NCBI GenBank assembly: GCA_903851045.1 | Contig: CAINNF010000018.1 | Coordinates: 67,925 to 121,959 of the forward strand | DNA from: Candidatus Adlerbacteria bacterium | Lineage (GTDB): Bacteria; Patescibacteriota; Minisyncoccia; Phycocordibacterales; SBAW01 | DNA: 54,035 bases | Direction of reading: 5' to 3' | Part shown: positions 31,279 through 39,746 of the stretch, in pieces | Layout: each line of letters starts with the position of its first letter | Position numbering within the stretch: the stretch's first letter is position 1 | The notes under the pieces: generated by a model | Databases searched by the model: none | Seen by the model: only the letters and a program-made list of their open reading frames with translations | Told to the model about the DNA's origin: nothing | Made by a program: the position numbers and the translations under genes

Positions 31279-32166
31279 CTATGTGTGAACGGTTGATGTG
31301 ACGGTCGAAGTCGCGGTCGAGGTTGCGGTCTTGGGAGCAGGTGCGGCCGACCTAAGCCGATAGTACAGTTTGTCGCCAAAGCGCAGATCGAGATACTCGA
31401 AATCAGTGAGCGGGTGCGCCGTGAACACATCCGACGCAAGCGCAAGTCCGAGACGATCGAACACGTCGCCACTGGCGGTGTCGAGCGCGAAGATGAGTCC
31501 GAAGGAATTTCCGAACGCGACATGTACGTCATGGTCGCTATCGACGACGATGCTCTGCGCGCGCGACCCAAGCTTTTGCTCCAACGCCCCGACCAGCGTC
31601 GTCAGCGAATGGAACTGCGAAGCTTCGAGAAACTGTTGCGGCAGGGCATCGCCCATGACGCTCCCATAGAATCTTTGGTACGCGTCACCCGAATAGACGA
31701 CCGCGGGCGCGTACACGATCCCGCCCTGGTCGACGAGAAAACAGCTGGAGGAGGTCGCGACCGACAGTCCACACCACAGCGCCACCGGCTGGCGCTCCAC
31801 GACCGTCACTCCCAGTGTGTTGAAATGCTCTGCATGCACATCGACACTTTGGAACATGGGGAATTGGGTGAGTAGTCGCTGTTTGATCGCATCTTTCGGA
31901 TACAAAAGGATATTGCTTCGCGCGAAGAGGTGGAGATAGCCACCGTAGAGCTGACTCTGTGCGGCACTCACGACATCCTGCGGCTGCACCGTCTTGGTGC
32001 CCACCACGTCGACAGAGTGGATGCGCAGGAACGGGAGCCAGGTACTACCCGCGATAGCCGCCCACGCCATGAGAGCGAGCGCGACACTGAGCGCGACCAG
32101 CAAGAAGCGACGCTTCCGGCGCCGCTCACGCAAATTCGACTTTGGTAGATCAACTCGCCGTGCCAT
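31279..32166 (-). CDS. ftsQ: FtsQ/DivIB-type cell division protein (POTRA domain)
   Basis: 295 residues. A basic cytoplasmic head (LPKSNLRERRRKRRF) and one helix (about 20-42) lead into a POTRA domain (FLRIHSVDVVGTKTVQPQDV, then the typical FPMFQSVDVHAEHFNTLGVT and VVERQPVALWC). A C-terminal beta domain follows, ending in a low-complexity Thr/Ser/Ala/Val tail. FtsQ links FtsB/FtsL to the rest of the divisome; an ftsB-like gene is at 8600. TAGAAT ends 6 bases before the ATG, so it is leaderless. A palindromic element lies just downstream. Confidence 0.85.
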   Translation of the reverse strand: MARRVDLPKSNLRERRRKRRFLLVALSVALALMAWAAIAGSTWLPFLRIHSVDVVGTKTVQPQDVVSAAQSQLYGGYLHLFARSNILLYPKDAIKQRLLTQFPMFQSVDVHAEHFNTLGVTVVERQPVALWCGLSVATSSSCFLVDQGGIVYAPAVVYSGDAYQRFYGSVMGDALPQQFLEASQFHSLTTLVGALEQKLGSRAQSIVVDSDHDVHVAFGNSFGLIFALDTASGDVFDRLGLALASDVFTAHPLTDFEYLDLRFGDKLYYRLRSAAPAPKTATSTATSTVTSTVHT

Positions 32167-32172
32167 GTAGGC

Positions 32173-32178
32173 ATTCTA
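32173..32178 (-). promoter_or_regulatory. -10 box for leaderless ftsQ
   Basis: TAGAAT on the minus strand ends 6 bases before the ATG at 32166. Confidence 0.55.
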
Positions 32179-32856
32179 CCGCACACTTGTGCGAATGAAC
32201 GACACCGCGTGCGCAATGACCTGTGCTTCGTGCGCCGGGTCGCGGTACGAGTGGTCGGCACCTTCGATCGGTATCAATACGGAACCGGGTATACGTGCCT
32301 GAATCTTTTCTGAATTCGAAAATGGAATGGCTTGGTCGGCAGTGCCATGGATCAGACACACCGCACCATGATACGCCGCAAGATGTGCGTGGTCGAGTGT
32401 GATATCGAGGAGCGACAGGCGCAATTCGCGCAACTTCTGCGTGCGAAGCTTGGCGATAGTCCCACCCACTTCGGTCACCCCGATAGCCGGTGCCCACAGC
32501 ACCTTCGCCACCACCTTCGCGTTCGTATTCGCCAGCATCATCCCGCCACCAAAACTCTTCCCTACCGCAGCAATTTTCGCGTACCCCTGGCCAAGCAAAA
32601 ACTCGACCGCCAGGTCGATGTCTCGCTGAATGGCCTCAACGGTCATATCCACAACCTCTTCCTCGCTCTCCCAACTATGCAGTCGAGCGACTGCTATCCC
32701 ACCACCCACCAGCGCGTCCACAAGCGGTTGGTAGCGGTCCGAGAAAACCTTCCCACTGATCCCCGGCAAGACCAAAACAACGGTTTCAGTCGCCGAAGCC
32801 GGAACATCCAAAAGCACTTTGGCGGTCGTGTTGGGGATATCGTATGCGGTGCTCAT
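32176..32856 (-). CDS. Alpha/beta hydrolase (dienelactone-hydrolase-like)
   Basis: 226 residues from MSTAYDIPNTTAKVLLDVP; a longer open frame overlapping serS is not supported. The nucleophile elbow is GKSFGGG, with the catalytic Asp in IHGTADQAIPF and the His in EGADHSYRDP. This is the triad order of the alpha/beta hydrolase fold and gives the size of a small esterase or lysophospholipase/DLH-type enzyme. The substrate is unknown. It sits between serS and ftsQ on the same strand, 9 bases before ftsQ. Confidence 0.85.
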   Translation of the reverse strand: MSTAYDIPNTTAKVLLDVPASATETVVLVLPGISGKVFSDRYQPLVDALVGGGIAVARLHSWESEEEVVDMTVEAIQRDIDLAVEFLLGQGYAKIAAVGKSFGGGMMLANTNAKVVAKVLWAPAIGVTEVGGTIAKLRTQKLRELRLSLLDITLDHAHLAAYHGAVCLIHGTADQAIPFSNSEKIQARIPGSVLIPIEGADHSYRDPAHEAQVIAHAVSFIRTSVR

Positions 32857-32897
32857 GCTTTCTTGTATGTACACTGGACCACGACGAGATGAACTCG

Positions 32898-34202
32898 TTA
32901 CCTCTTCTCTATTCTTTCGCGCCCGCCCATGTATTTTCTTAAGACTTCGGGGATGGTGATACTGCCGTCTTCGTTTTGGTAGTTCTCGAGGATTGCTATG
33001 AGCGTGCGGCCCATGGCGAAGGCGGTGGCGTCGTTCATGTGAACTGGTTCTACCTCGCCGGTCGTACGCTTCACACGGGTGCCGAGTCGGCGCGCTTGGA
33101 AGCCGCCGACATAGTCGGAGCTGTGGGTCTCGCGGTAGGTGTCCTGACCTGGCATCCACGTCTCGATGTCGATCTGTCGCTGGTCGGGAAAGCCCATGTC
33201 GCCGGTGCAGATGAGCACCACTTGGTACGGCACTTTAATCTGCTGCATCAAATATTCTTGCACCGCGACTAGGAGCTCCTGCTCTTTGAGTCCATCTTCC
33301 GGCTTGGAGAACACCTCCATCTCGGCCTTGTCGAACTGGTGCTGGCGGAGTATCCCACGCGTATCCTTCCCTGCTGCGCCCGCCTCGCGACGAAACGCGG
33401 GTGTGGTCGCCACATAGCGGATCGGGAGCGACTCTTCGGGAACGATCTCGTCCATATGCAGCGGCCCCAGTGTATGCTCGGCCGAGCCGATAAAGACCAT
33501 ATCGTCCTTCTCGAAGTAGTAGCGCTCGTCTATCGGGTCTAGCCGCGCCATGCGGTTCATCACTTGCGCGCGCATCATGATGGGAGGGTTCACCGGGATG
33601 AACGGCTTCGGACTCACCGAAAGGTTGAACTGCTGAATTATCTTCTCGATCTCGCTTTGCGACGTAAGTGTGTTGAGCACGAGTTGCACGAGCGCGTTCT
33701 GGAGCAAGACAAGGTCGCCCTTCAGGTAGGTGAAGCGCGCGCCCGACACTTCGGCGGCCTTTTCGCTGTCGATGATGCCGAGGTCCTTGCCCAAGTCCCA
33801 GTGCGCCTTGGGCGTGAAAGTGAACTGTGGTTTGCCGCCGTTCTCGGAGCTAGGGTCCGGCCATTGGCGGATCACTTTGTTGCCTGACTCGTCAGGGCCA
33901 ACGGGAGTGTCGGCTGATGGGATGTTCGGGATCTTGATGAGGAGCGAAACGAGCTCCTTCTCGGCCACCTGGTACCGCTCTTCGGCCGCCTTCAACTCAT
34001 CCTTGAGCGTCTTGCCTGCTTCATAGTCGCGCGCATCTTGTGCAGCGTTGCGCTTGCGGTTGATGTCGCTCACGTCGCCCGCGAGCTTCTTGCGCTCGTC
34101 GGCAAGCTGGAGCACCCGGTCGAGGTCGACTTCGCGATTCTTATTTGTAATAGCGGCGCGGACGATGTCGGGGTTCTCCCGGATGAAAGTTACATCTAAC
34201 AT
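32898..34202 (-). CDS. serS: Serine--tRNA ligase
   Basis: 434 residues from MLDVTFIRENPDIVRAAITN; an open frame extends upstream but lacks homology. The N-terminal long coiled-coil arm (about 30-105) grips the tRNA-Ser variable arm. Class II motif 2 is seen around RYVATTPAFRREAGAAGKDTRG and ILRQHQFDKAEM, and motif 3 around EVEPVHMNDATAFAMGRTLIAILENYQ. It is normal in length. It is divergent from dprA. No SD sequence and no convincing -10 box were found directly before the ATG. Confidence 0.97.
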   Translation of the reverse strand: MLDVTFIRENPDIVRAAITNKNREVDLDRVLQLADERKKLAGDVSDINRKRNAAQDARDYEAGKTLKDELKAAEERYQVAEKELVSLLIKIPNIPSADTPVGPDESGNKVIRQWPDPSSENGGKPQFTFTPKAHWDLGKDLGIIDSEKAAEVSGARFTYLKGDLVLLQNALVQLVLNTLTSQSEIEKIIQQFNLSVSPKPFIPVNPPIMMRAQVMNRMARLDPIDERYYFEKDDMVFIGSAEHTLGPLHMDEIVPEESLPIRYVATTPAFRREAGAAGKDTRGILRQHQFDKAEMEVFSKPEDGLKEQELLVAVQEYLMQQIKVPYQVVLICTGDMGFPDQRQIDIETWMPGQDTYRETHSSDYVGGFQARRLGTRVKRTTGEVEPVHMNDATAFAMGRTLIAILENYQNEDGSITIPEVLRKYMGGRERIEKR

Positions 34203-34251
34203 ATAAAGGAAGGATACAACAAACCCGCTGGCGGCGAAAGGGCGCTCGGTG

Positions 34252-34257
34252 TAGGAT
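34252..34257 (+). promoter_or_regulatory. -10-like box before dprA
   Basis: TAGGAT ends 9 bases before the ATG at 34267. Confidence 0.35.
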
Positions 34258-34266
34258 ATCGGCCAT

Positions 34267-35139
34267 ATGGATTTCCCGATCCATCCACTGTTGCCAAAGG
34301 ACTTCCCGCCACTTTTGCGCGAGATACCTGATGCCCCGACCCACCTCTCCATTCGTGGCACGTTGCCGGGGCCTGAGTATATCTATCTGTGCATCGTCGG
34401 CTCACGGCGCACGACACAGTACGGCTCCCGCACACTCTCGCAACTCATCGCGGGACTCGCGCGCTACCCTGTCGCGATAGTCTCGGGGCTCGCATGGGGC
34501 ACCGACGCCAACGCGCACAAAATCGCGCTCGAAGTCGGGCTGCCGACCGTGGCGGTGATGCCATCGGGGCTCAATGACGACGTGATGTATCCGACGATGA
34601 ACCGCCCACTCGCGAAACAAATTTTAAAATCCGGCGGCGCGCTCATTTCCGAAAACCCAGCGAACTTCAAAGCGATGCTGCATTCGTTCGCACAGCGCAA
34701 TCGGATCGCCGCAGGCATGTCGAAGACGGCGCTTATCGTCGAGGCGGGCGAGAAGTCCGGCACACTTATCACCGCGCGCTTAGCGCTCGACTACAACCGC
34801 GAAGTGTTGGTGGTGCCCCACGAACTCGGCCACGCAACCGGCCTCGGATGCAACACACTGATTCACGAAGGCGCCACGCTTGTTCGCAACTCGGATGATG
34901 TTCTGGAGGCGCTAGGATTCACGACCCCCTCGACAGGCTCGGGGCAAGCGACCCTCCCGATGGACTTAACAGATGCGGAGAGATCGATACTCGAAGCGCT
35001 TGAGCTCGAAGGGGCGATGATTCGCGACGAGCTCATAGAAATGGCCGAGCTTACCGCCCAAGAAGCCAGCATCGCCCTCTCCTCGCTCCAGATCCGCGGA
35101 CTGATCAACGAGCGATTAGGGAAGATAGAACGGATTTGA
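34267..35139 (+). CDS. dprA: DNA-processing protein DprA/Smf
   Basis: 290 residues. It loads RecA on incoming single-stranded DNA during transformation. The Rossmann-like domain shows IVGSRRTTQYGSRT, IVSGLAWGTDANAHKIAL, VMPSGLND, ISENP, RNRIAAGMSKTALIVEAGEK and SGTLITARLALDYNREVLVV. The C-terminal winged helix follows (about 230-285). Between them is a short foreign-looking linker, FTTPSTGSGQATLP, produced by the dispersed repeat at 34926-34950. comEC and pilus genes are not in the window, although competence is widespread in CPR. Confidence 0.95.
   Translation: MDFPIHPLLPKDFPPLLREIPDAPTHLSIRGTLPGPEYIYLCIVGSRRTTQYGSRTLSQLIAGLARYPVAIVSGLAWGTDANAHKIALEVGLPTVAVMPSGLNDDVMYPTMNRPLAKQILKSGGALISENPANFKAMLHSFAQRNRIAAGMSKTALIVEAGEKSGTLITARLALDYNREVLVVPHELGHATGLGCNTLIHEGATLVRNSDDVLEALGFTTPSTGSGQATLPMDLTDAERSILEALELEGAMIRDELIEMAELTAQEASIALSSLQIRGLINERLGKIERI
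34926..34950. repeat. Dispersed REP-like repeat inside dprA
   Basis: Bases CCCCTCGACAGGCTCGGGG form an imperfect hairpin followed by CAAGCG. I recognise this TCGACAGGCTCGGGGCAAG-type sequence as a dispersed repeat seen in many bacterial and metagenome sequences, usually read as STGSGQA or PEPVEG peptides. Here it stays in frame between the two DprA domains. Confidence 0.7.
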
Positions 35140-35213
35140 AATATTGTTTTATCATTATACTATGATTCACGTTGCCGACAAGCAACAAAAACACTCTTTG
35201 GAGAAAGTTTGTC

Positions 35214-35606
35214 ATGGGTACACGCAGGTCCGCACTGCAGATCCTCTTCGTTCTTCTGTTTCTCGGAGCTGGTGGCTGGTCTTTGCACCAACACTCTGGG
35301 AATGCCGCACCACCGAAGATGAGCGAGACAATTATCGATCCGGCACTGCTCGGAGACCCCACCTTCTTGGGGGATGAACAGTACCACCAGAGTCTCGAAG
35401 AACGAATCATCGCTCGTTCGCACGCAGCGACCGCCCTGCTCGAGGCATACCAAAAGGACAACGACGAGCGTTTTGGGAATGCGCTCGCCGTCCTCCTGGA
35501 GACAGCACCCTATCTGCTGCTGTATCCGCCGTCGGGCATGCCGACACCAGCGATGCGGCAGTTCGCAGAGGAACACCATATCGATCCATTGAGCGCGTGG
35601 CGCTAA
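35214..35606 (+). CDS. Hypothetical protein with N-terminal membrane anchor or signal
   Basis: 130 residues from MGTRRSALQILFVLLFLGAG; SD GGAGAAAG favours this ATG over one 14 codons upstream. A single hydrophobic segment at residues 7-24 and the start of the mature part (HQHSGNAAPPKMSETI) suggest export. The rest is helical and acidic (EQYHQSLEERIIARSHAATA, LLEAYQKDNDERFGNALAVL). No family was recognised. It ends at a perfect-stem terminator (35619-35655). The SD and terminator place it with the orphan class. Confidence 0.65.
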   Translation: MGTRRSALQILFVLLFLGAGGWSLHQHSGNAAPPKMSETIIDPALLGDPTFLGDEQYHQSLEERIIARSHAATALLEAYQKDNDERFGNALAVLLETAPYLLLYPPSGMPTPAMRQFAEEHHIDPLSAWR

Positions 35607-35618
35607 AGCCACACCCAC

Positions 35619-35655
35619 AAGGCCCGCCATGTCCACAAGACCTCCGGCGGGCCTT
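35619..35655 (+). terminator. Intrinsic terminator
   Basis: AAGGCCCGCC and GGCGGGCCTT pair over a 17-base loop. Confidence 0.75.
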
Positions 35656-35737
35656 ATCTTATACCACTCTCTTTTTCCCTCCGGATTAACGGGCTTATTA
35701 TAAGGTAGTTGGGACTTGAGAGTGCCCCCGATAGAAC

Positions 35738-35766
35738 TTGACAAGTATAAATAAGTTCGATATAAA
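35738..35766 (+). promoter_or_regulatory. Strong sigma70-like promoter
   Basis: TTGACA (35738-35743), exactly 17 bases, TATAAA (35761-35766); the best promoter in the window. It serves the 35810 gene. Confidence 0.88.
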
Positions 35767-35809
35767 CACAAAGGCTTAGTTAATAACATCCTTGAAAGGA
35801 CCACACGAA

Positions 35810-36145
35810 ATGACCTGCACTGTTATCGGCAACCCTGGTTTCTTTGGTTTGCTCTGGGGTCTTTGGGATGGTGTGACAGCACTCATCTCGCTCGTCGCCT
35901 CGATCTTCTGGGATGTCCGGGTGTACAACTACTGCGAACACGGGTGGTGGTACAATCTCGGATTCATCAGCGGTATCGCCCTTGGGATAGGTGTTGGGCT
36001 TAATGATGTCGACACCTTCATCATCGCGTTCCTTATCATTCTGGCAATCTACATAACACTCCTGCTGATCGGACCTTTTATGTGGGGCATCGGTATTGGG
36101 TTGGGGATTCTTGCTGTCTTTTTGGTGTACCAGCTCCTTAAGTAA
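35810..36145 (+). CDS. Small integral membrane protein, unknown function
   Basis: 111 residues from MTCTVIGNPGFFGLLWGLWD, with SD GAAAGGA. About four hydrophobic segments cover most of the protein: FFGLLWGLWDGVTALISLVA, FISGIALGIGVGL, FIIAFLIILAIYITLLLIGP and GIGIGLGILAVFLVYQLL. One charged loop (DVRVYNYCEHGWWYN) lies in the middle. It is unrecognised. It is likely highly expressed given the consensus promoter, and ends at the terminator at 36164-36199. Confidence 0.66.
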   Translation: MTCTVIGNPGFFGLLWGLWDGVTALISLVASIFWDVRVYNYCEHGWWYNLGFISGIALGIGVGLNDVDTFIIAFLIILAIYITLLLIGPFMWGIGIGLGILAVFLVYQLLK

Positions 36146-36163
36146 GGAGGCGTGTCACCTCTC

Positions 36164-36199
36164 GCCGCGTCGACCCTCTTGTGGGACGACGCGGCTTTT
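36164..36199 (+). terminator. Intrinsic terminator
   Basis: GCCGCGTCG and CGACGCGGC pair perfectly, followed by TTTTA. Confidence 0.85.
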
Positions 36200-36247
36200 A
36201 CATTTGAGAAGATACGACCGTTTTCTCCTTTTTGTACGTAAAAAGTG

Positions 36248-36253
36248 TATACT
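36248..36253 (+). promoter_or_regulatory. -10 box for zwf
   Basis: TATACT ends 11 bases before the ATG at 36265, leaving a leader of about 5 bases. Confidence 0.55.
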
Positions 36254-36264
36254 CATATACATTC

Positions 36265-37452
36265 ATGGACACCCCAAGTATTTTCGTCGCGTTCGGAGTG
36301 ACTGGTGATCTCATGCGACTCAAGATCCTCCCGGCGTTGTATTCGCTCTACACCAAAGGCGAGTTACCGGACCGATTCGCTATACTCGGCGTGTCGCGAC
36401 GAGACTGGAGCAACGCCGACCTGCGTTCGCACGTCGCCGACGTGATCACCAAAGACGGCGAGGAGACCCCAGCCCTGCACGCATTCTTGCAATCACTTTT
36501 CTTCATCAAGGGAGATGCGCAGGAGGAAGAGTTGTATGGAAAACTGACCGAAACGTTCGGCGTTCTGGAAAGCACGTGGGGAGTCGAAGCTGACAAGATC
36601 CTCTACCTCTCGCTGTCACCCACACTCTATCGCGAAGCGTTCGAACACCTGCGACACGCCGCGTTCGCACAAAACACGAAACGAGTGCGCCTGATGATAG
36701 AAAAGCCGTTCGGTGTCAGTGGCAAGTCGGCCGAGAAGCTGCAGTCGATCCTTGGGAACACGTTCGAGGAGCGCGCGATCTATCGTGTCGACCACTATCT
36801 CGCGAAAGAAGCGCTCTCGAACATCCCCGCAGTGGACGGTTCGCTCGTGGCGGAGGTCCATTTGACCTTTTTCGAGACAGGCGGCGTCGAGAAGCGTGGA
36901 CAGTTCTTCGACGCGACAGGCTCGCTGCTCGACGTCGGGCAAAATCATCTGCTGAAAGTGCTCGCCCGCACCACGATGAAACACTCTCGCGTCGAGGCAC
37001 TGGAAGCCTTGCACGCCCTGTCACCGGACGAGGTGTCCAAGCACACCGTACGCGCGCAGTACGACGGCTACCGCGACATACCCGGCGTCGCACCCGACTC
37101 CAACACCGAAACCTACTTCAAGATCACCTCGACCATCGACACGCCCCGCTTCCCCAAGGTGCGCATTGTGCTCGAAGGCGGCAAGCGCATGCCTGAGCAA
37201 AAAAAAGAGATTCGTATCACCTTCAAAGACGGGCGCGTCATCACCCACCCGATCGGCGAGAACAAGGACCGGGGGGAGTATGAGATACTCATCCACGACT
37301 GCATGCACGGCAACCAAACACTCTTTGTGAGCAAACGCGAAGTGACCGCTCTCTGGAACTTCATCGACCCGATACTCGAGGGGTGGCAATCGGACGTAGT
37401 CCCAGTCACCCACTACGCACCAGGGACCTACCCTCTACCGATACACGCGTAG
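36265..37452 (+). CDS. zwf: Glucose-6-phosphate 1-dehydrogenase
   Basis: 395 residues from MDTPSIFVAFGVTGDL. It oxidises glucose-6-phosphate to 6-phosphogluconolactone with NADP, the entry to the oxidative pentose phosphate path. The dinucleotide motif is FGVTGDLMRLKILPALYSL (usually GASGDLAxRKL). The substrate motif is RVDHYLAKEAL (usually RIDHYLGKE). GQNHLLKVLA matches the later conserved block. The protein is about 90 residues shorter than the usual 480-490, with a reduced C-terminal domain. No other pathway gene is adjacent. Confidence 0.9.
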   Translation: MDTPSIFVAFGVTGDLMRLKILPALYSLYTKGELPDRFAILGVSRRDWSNADLRSHVADVITKDGEETPALHAFLQSLFFIKGDAQEEELYGKLTETFGVLESTWGVEADKILYLSLSPTLYREAFEHLRHAAFAQNTKRVRLMIEKPFGVSGKSAEKLQSILGNTFEERAIYRVDHYLAKEALSNIPAVDGSLVAEVHLTFFETGGVEKRGQFFDATGSLLDVGQNHLLKVLARTTMKHSRVEALEALHALSPDEVSKHTVRAQYDGYRDIPGVAPDSNTETYFKITSTIDTPRFPKVRIVLEGGKRMPEQKKEIRITFKDGRVITHPIGENKDRGEYEILIHDCMHGNQTLFVSKREVTALWNFIDPILEGWQSDVVPVTHYAPGTYPLPIHA

Positions 37453-37475
37453 CCAGTCCACCAAAGAAAAGAATT

Positions 37476-37503
37476 TTGACAATATTGCAAATCGTGATAT
37501 TGT
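37476..37503 (+). promoter_or_regulatory. Sigma70-like promoter
   Basis: TTGACA, 16-base spacer, TATTGT; 33 bases before the 37537 start. Confidence 0.75.
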
Positions 37504-37536
37504 TTTTATAGTTGCGCTCAAACATCGGGAGGATGT

Positions 37537-37662
37537 ATGTCTAGCACTAACCTTGTCTTGTTGCTCTTCCTTGTCTTCGTCGGTCTGATCGGTGGGTACC
37601 AGTGGCTCTTGCACAATCGGCCTCAGCCGTGGACACCACATTCGCAGCACGTGTACTCGTGA
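37537..37662 (+). CDS. 41-residue single-helix membrane protein
   Basis: ATG at 37537 to TGA at 37660. MSSTNLVLLLFLVFVGLIGG forms one helix, followed by a short hydrophilic tail (HNRPQPWTPHSQHVYS). SD GGGAGG lies upstream, a consensus-like promoter at 37476 and a 10-bp perfect-stem terminator directly after, so this is a complete transcription unit for a microprotein. No function is recognised. It belongs to the same SD-led small-gene class. Confidence 0.72.
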   Translation: MSSTNLVLLLFLVFVGLIGGYQWLLHNRPQPWTPHSQHVYS

Positions 37663-37676
37663 CGACCCACTATCTG

Positions 37677-37706
37677 CCCGCCAAGCACGAACGCTTGGCG
37701 GGTCTT
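37677..37706 (+). terminator. Strong intrinsic terminator
   Basis: CCCGCCAAGC and GCTTGGCGGG pair perfectly with a 6-base loop, followed by TCTTT. Confidence 0.9.
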
Positions 37707-37717
37707 TCGTTATCAGA

Positions 37718-38806
37718 CTACTCCTTCCCCTCCAGGAGCGGCTTGTCGAGCACGGTGATGTCTATGTTGATGTCGGTCGAGGCGTCGATGCGCAGGACGT
37801 CCTTCTCGATCTTGCCCAGCTCCTTGGTACCCGCGTTGTAGTGGTTGACGGTCGTCGCGAGCGACGTGCCGAGCTTCTTGTAGAACTCTTGGTACGCGTT
37901 GATGTGTCGCCCCAACGCCTCGACATTCTTGGCGATGTCCTTGGCCTGTTCCTCGATCTTGAACGCCTTGAACCCGTAGAGCACCGACTGTAGGTACGCC
38001 GCGAAGGTCGTCGGCGACACGATGATCACCTTCTTCTCGTTCTGCGCGTAGTCCAGCAGGTTGCGTGTGTTGATAGCGCCGACACCATCGTTGAGCAGGT
38101 CATAGTAGATACCTTCGGCCGGGATATACATGAACGCGAACGGCAACGTACCATCCTTCGGGCGCACATACTTGCTCGTCTCGTCGATGCGCTTCTTGAG
38201 ATCCTTCTTGAACGCATCCTCGAACTCGGCGCGGCGGATATCGTCCTTCTCATCATGGAGCCGTGTGTAATTTTCGAGCGGGAACTTCGCGTCCACCGGG
38301 ATCACACCTTCCTTGGTGAAGATCGCCGCATCCACCGTCTCGCCGCCGGGGAATTCGTACTGCATCTTGTAGGCGGTCGGCGGGAGGATGTTGCCCATCA
38401 CCAGCTCCAGCGACGCCTCGCCGAGATTGCCGCGCTGTTTTTGATTCTTCAACACCTTCTCGAGGTTGCTGAGCTGCTCCGCGATCGTGAAGACCTGCTT
38501 CGTCGACTCCTTCGTTTCGGTCACACCCTTGGTCACCTCGACGAGCTGGAGCGACACCTGGGTCGTAATATCGTTCATCAACCGCTGCGACTGGTCAAAC
38601 TGCGTCTTCATCGACGAGAACATGCGCTCGTTGCCTTCGCCGAGCTTCACATCCACAGAGCGCGTCAACTCTTGGAGCTGATTCTGCAGCATCACCATCC
38701 CCTGCATGTCCGGCGGCGGCAGCTCGATGGTCTGCTTGCGCAACAGAAGGTACGCCACTAGTGCCAAGTTAGCGACCAATAACACCACGATGACAAGTTC
38801 AAACAT
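37718..38806 (-). CDS. rmuC: RmuC-family protein
   Basis: 362 residues. An N-terminal helix (LVIVVLLVANLALVAYLLLR) is followed by a coiled coil (about 35-120). The RmuC nuclease-like domain then follows: QRGNLGEASLELVMGNILPP, YEFPGGETVDAAIFTKEGVI, VIPVDAKFPLENY, and PFAFMYIPAEGIYYDLLND then VIIVSPTTFAAYLQSV. RmuC limits DNA inversions between short repeats in E. coli, which is notable in a genome rich in inverted repeats, although no link is shown. TAGACT ends 6 bases before the ATG, so the gene is leaderless. Confidence 0.93.
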   Translation of the reverse strand: MFELVIVVLLVANLALVAYLLLRKQTIELPPPDMQGMVMLQNQLQELTRSVDVKLGEGNERMFSSMKTQFDQSQRLMNDITTQVSLQLVEVTKGVTETKESTKQVFTIAEQLSNLEKVLKNQKQRGNLGEASLELVMGNILPPTAYKMQYEFPGGETVDAAIFTKEGVIPVDAKFPLENYTRLHDEKDDIRRAEFEDAFKKDLKKRIDETSKYVRPKDGTLPFAFMYIPAEGIYYDLLNDGVGAINTRNLLDYAQNEKKVIIVSPTTFAAYLQSVLYGFKAFKIEEQAKDIAKNVEALGRHINAYQEFYKKLGTSLATTVNHYNAGTKELGKIEKDVLRIDASTDINIDITVLDKPLLEGKE

Positions 38807-38812
38807 CTCTGT

Positions 38813-38818
38813 AGTCTA
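38813..38818 (-). promoter_or_regulatory. -10 box for leaderless rmuC
   Basis: TAGACT on the minus strand ends 6 bases before the ATG at 38806. Confidence 0.5.
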
Positions 38819-38845
38819 CCATTCCGTGGTACTGGGCAAAAACGG

Positions 38846-38874
38846 TTGACACATGCCATCTTTTCATGTAGTTT
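38846..38874 (+). promoter_or_regulatory. Sigma70-like promoter
   Basis: TTGACA, 17-base spacer, TAGTTT; 83 bases before the 38958 start. Confidence 0.6.
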
Positions 38875-38957
38875 GTCGACGGAGAAAGTTCCCCTCTAGC
38901 TACCCCTCAATTTCCTCATCCATCACAAGGATGAGGTAACAACGAAAGGAGACGGCC

Positions 38958-39722
38958 ATGCGCCGTTTGATACCATCTGTATTACTGTCAGTGCTGCTAC
39001 TCCTCGCGGCGGCGCTCCAACCATCGAGGGCGAGTTCGCTCGCAAGCGATGATTCGGTACAATACAGTATTAACATCTCCGCATGGACTGGCTACGGCTA
39101 CACCGACATCCCGGGTCCTGTCACGACTATGCCCGTCGAGCAGACTAACATTATGGCAACTTGGGGTCATATGAACCTCTTTGCATGGAATTCGGTCGGG
39201 CTCGGAGGCGGACGCTACGGATACAGCGACGTACACCAACGCCGCGCTGACGAATGGGACTTTGGCGCGTCTTACACCGACATGTTCAAGACCCACCTCG
39301 GCGACGTCGTCTACGAAATTGGCACGAAGTATATCGCCCTGCCATATAGTAAGGGTGGTATATGGTCGTCGACGGACGATGCGCTCAACGCCTATGTCGA
39401 AGTTGGGCTTCGCGAAGCAGTGGCCGAAGGAATCACCGCAACGCCGTACGTAAAATTCTCCGGCTACTACCATCTCGACGGACGAACGCCCTTCGACCCC
39501 GTGATCGGCTACGGAGTAAAGTTCGTCGCAGACCTCGGCAATGGTTTCTCACTCAATGCCAACATCGGCGGAGCGAGCAATCCCGTTCGTCACGAAACTT
39601 TTGGCCGCTTCACCGCCAACATTGCCAAGAGCTTCGGCCGGTGGAGTGTCGATGTCGGCGCACAAGAGGTTACGTTCGCCGAGCATCCAGTGTATGGGGT
39701 AACGTTCAGCGGCCGTTTCTGA
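38958..39722 (+). CDS. Exported beta-barrel-like protein
   Basis: 254 residues with SD AAAGGAG. A Sec signal peptide (MRRLIPSVLLSVLLLLAAAL, cleavage near ASS, residues 25-27) is followed by alternating strands with aromatic girdles: YSINISAWTGYGYTDIP, AWNSVGLGGGRYGYSDV, TATPYVKFSGYYHLDG, VKFVADLGNGFSLNANIG. The C-terminus YGVTFSGRF ends in Phe with alternating hydrophobics, like a BAM-recognised outer-membrane signal. CPR cells are generally thought to lack an outer membrane, so either this is a soluble beta protein or an acquired gene. Function is unknown. It is probably cotranscribed with the 39747 gene. Confidence 0.72.
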   Translation: MRRLIPSVLLSVLLLLAAALQPSRASSLASDDSVQYSINISAWTGYGYTDIPGPVTTMPVEQTNIMATWGHMNLFAWNSVGLGGGRYGYSDVHQRRADEWDFGASYTDMFKTHLGDVVYEIGTKYIALPYSKGGIWSSTDDALNAYVEVGLREAVAEGITATPYVKFSGYYHLDGRTPFDPVIGYGVKFVADLGNGFSLNANIGGASNPVRHETFGRFTANIAKSFGRWSVDVGAQEVTFAEHPVYGVTFSGRF

Positions 39723-39746
39723 CCTGACACAGGAAAGGAGATTCCC

